A DNA stretch of 6,722 nt from the NCBI GenBank assembly GCA_964384805.1, contig CAYLLO010000049.1, positions 1 to 6,722 of the forward strand, written 5' to 3'. The translations under genes were made by a program, and so were the position numbers. This DNA is from HGM10611 sp964384805 (GTDB lineage Bacteria; Bacillota_I; Bacilli_A; ML615J-28; CAG-313). The notes under the pieces were generated by a model. It had not been told where the DNA came from and did no database searches. It worked only from the letters and a program-made list of their open reading frames with translations. Positions within the stretch are counted from its first letter, which is position 1; every line of letters starts with the position of its first letter. Below, piece by piece: positions 5,905-6,722 of this stretch.

Positions 5905-6093
5905 ATGGAATTTAAAGAGTTATTTGATAATCGTTTTCCACGGCACTTAAGAATTAGATATCGCAGTAATGAAAAAAGTCAGGTAATTAATGAAAATTTA
6001 GCTTATTTATTAAAAATTAATAGAATTGATGCTTGTAAATTTGAAAAAAAATATATAGGCAAAGTAAAAAAGGATGCTGAATATATTGGCTAA
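5905..6093 (+). CDS. Small basic protein of unknown function
   Basis: A 62-residue protein, rich in lysine and arginine (FPRHLRIRYRSNEKS near the start, FEKKYIGKVKKD near the end), with a central segment NENLAYLLKINRIDA that may form a helix. I do not recognise the family. It has no membrane segment, signal peptide or cysteine motif; one cysteine lies in DACKFEKK. The ATG at 5905 is six bases after the prs stop, with GAAGAG (5891-5896) as ribosome binding site; a GTG at 5899 overlapping the prs stop would add two residues. The spacing indicates translation coupled to prs. The hairpin that ends the operon begins 9 bases after its stop. It may be a real small gene: the frame is open, coding-like and in operon context. 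Nucleic acid or RNA binding is possible from the charge but is only a guess. Confidence 0.6.
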   Translation: MEFKELFDNRFPRHLRIRYRSNEKSQVINENLAYLLKINRIDACKFEKKYIGKVKKDAEYIG

Positions 6094-6101
6094 AAAAAGA
6101 T

Positions 6102-6130
6102 ATTAAGGGGCAAAAAAAGCCCCTTAATTA
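6102..6130 (+). terminator. Operon-end hairpin, likely terminator
   Basis: A perfect 10-bp stem, ATTAAGGGGC (6102-6111) with GCCCCTTAAT (6119-6128), closes a loop of seven A. It is the most GC-rich hairpin outside the rRNA and lies 9 bases after the last gene of the operon. The sequence after GCCCC is TTAATTAT, a weak U-run, so termination efficiency is uncertain. It separates the prs operon from the rRNA promoter 40 bases downstream. Confidence 0.65.
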
Positions 6131-6135
6131 TGCTG

Positions 6136-6205
6136 AAAAAAGTTTTTTTAAAAAAATGAGTGTTTTCTCTTGACAACACAAATAAGTTTTGATATAATAT
6201 TAGGG
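6136..6205 (+). promoter_or_regulatory. rRNA operon promoter P1 with UP-like tracts
   Basis: TTGACA (6170-6175), a 17-bp spacer, and TATAAT (6193-6198) are a perfect sigma-A consensus. A6 (6136-6141), T7 (6143-6149) and A7 (6150-6156) lie at about -69 to -49, where UP elements bind the alpha subunit of RNA polymerase. The predicted start is near 6203-6205 at a GGG run; initiation with G is typical of rRNA promoters controlled by GTP level in low-GC Gram-positives (known in Bacillus, inferred here). Confidence 0.92.
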
Positions 6206-6207
6206 CA

Positions 6208-6224
6208 ATGTGCGCAGAGCACAT
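6208..6224 (+). promoter_or_regulatory. Leader hairpin of the rRNA transcript
   Basis: ATGTGC (6208-6213) and GCACAT (6219-6224) form a perfect 6-bp stem with loop GCAGA a few bases after the predicted start. It could act as a boxB-like element or protect the transcript 5' end. Sequence-based inference. Confidence 0.5.
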
Positions 6225-6233
6225 AACAGAATA

Positions 6234-6247
6234 GGTCTTTGAAAACT
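6234..6247 (+). promoter_or_regulatory. boxA-like antitermination site
   Basis: GGTCTTTGAAAACT resembles the boxA of low-GC Gram-positive rRNA leaders (TGTTCTTTGAAAAC type). boxA binds Nus factors to let RNA polymerase pass structures in rRNA. It sits after the leader hairpin and about 30 bases before the mature 16S end, the expected order. Confidence 0.65.
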
Positions 6248-6278
6248 GAACAGAACAGGTGGAGCAGGATAAAACTTT

Positions 6279-6722
<444 letters not shown>

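Overview
The window comes from a very AT-rich, low-GC Gram-positive bacterium. The partial 16S rRNA at the right end has the Bacilli/Mollicutes-like signature GGGAATTTTCGGCAATGG. Together with the AT-rich coding and purine-rich ribosome binding sites, this suggests an uncultured RF39/Erysipelotrichales/Mollicutes-related gut bacterium. The placement is an inference; a full-length 16S comparison would settle it. All genes that look intact are on the + strand.

Region 1 (1-929) is a graveyard of accessory genes. It holds the frameshifted 3' end of an unrecognised gene, the broken N-terminus of a serine recombinase, and the broken C-terminal half of a Fic-domain protein. All three carry in-frame stops and frame changes, so this looks like a decayed mobile or defence/toxin island.

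Region 2 (978-2497) is a likely three-gene operon: a small cysteine-motif protein of the C_GCAxxG_C_C type, then AzlC and AzlD, the two subunits of a branched-chain amino acid exporter. azlC and azlD overlap.

Region 3 (2498-2839) is a 342-base intergenic stretch with more structure than usual. It has an extended -10 promoter right at the azlD stop, about 90 bases of AT-rich sequence without a convincing ORF, and a 9-bp hairpin with a U-run. Next comes a second extended -10 promoter, a strong Shine-Dalgarno sequence with no start codon at normal distance, and a perfect 11-bp inverted repeat just before the next gene. The first promoter and the hairpin may define a short RNA or an attenuated leader of the operon downstream.

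Region 4 (2840-6093) is a tightly packed operon: a small cupin, the two halves of a split transketolase, ribose-phosphate pyrophosphokinase (prs), and a 62-residue basic protein of unknown function. The likely joint role is to make ribose 5-phosphate through the non-oxidative pentose phosphate pathway and convert it to PRPP for nucleotide synthesis. A hairpin closes the operon.

Region 5 (about 6143-6722) is the start of a ribosomal RNA operon: an A/T-tract UP-like element, a consensus promoter (TTGACA, 17 bp, TATAAT), a leader with a small hairpin and a boxA-like site, and the first ~440 bases of 16S rRNA, cut by the window end. The PRPP operon therefore sits directly upstream of, and in the same direction as, an rRNA operon.
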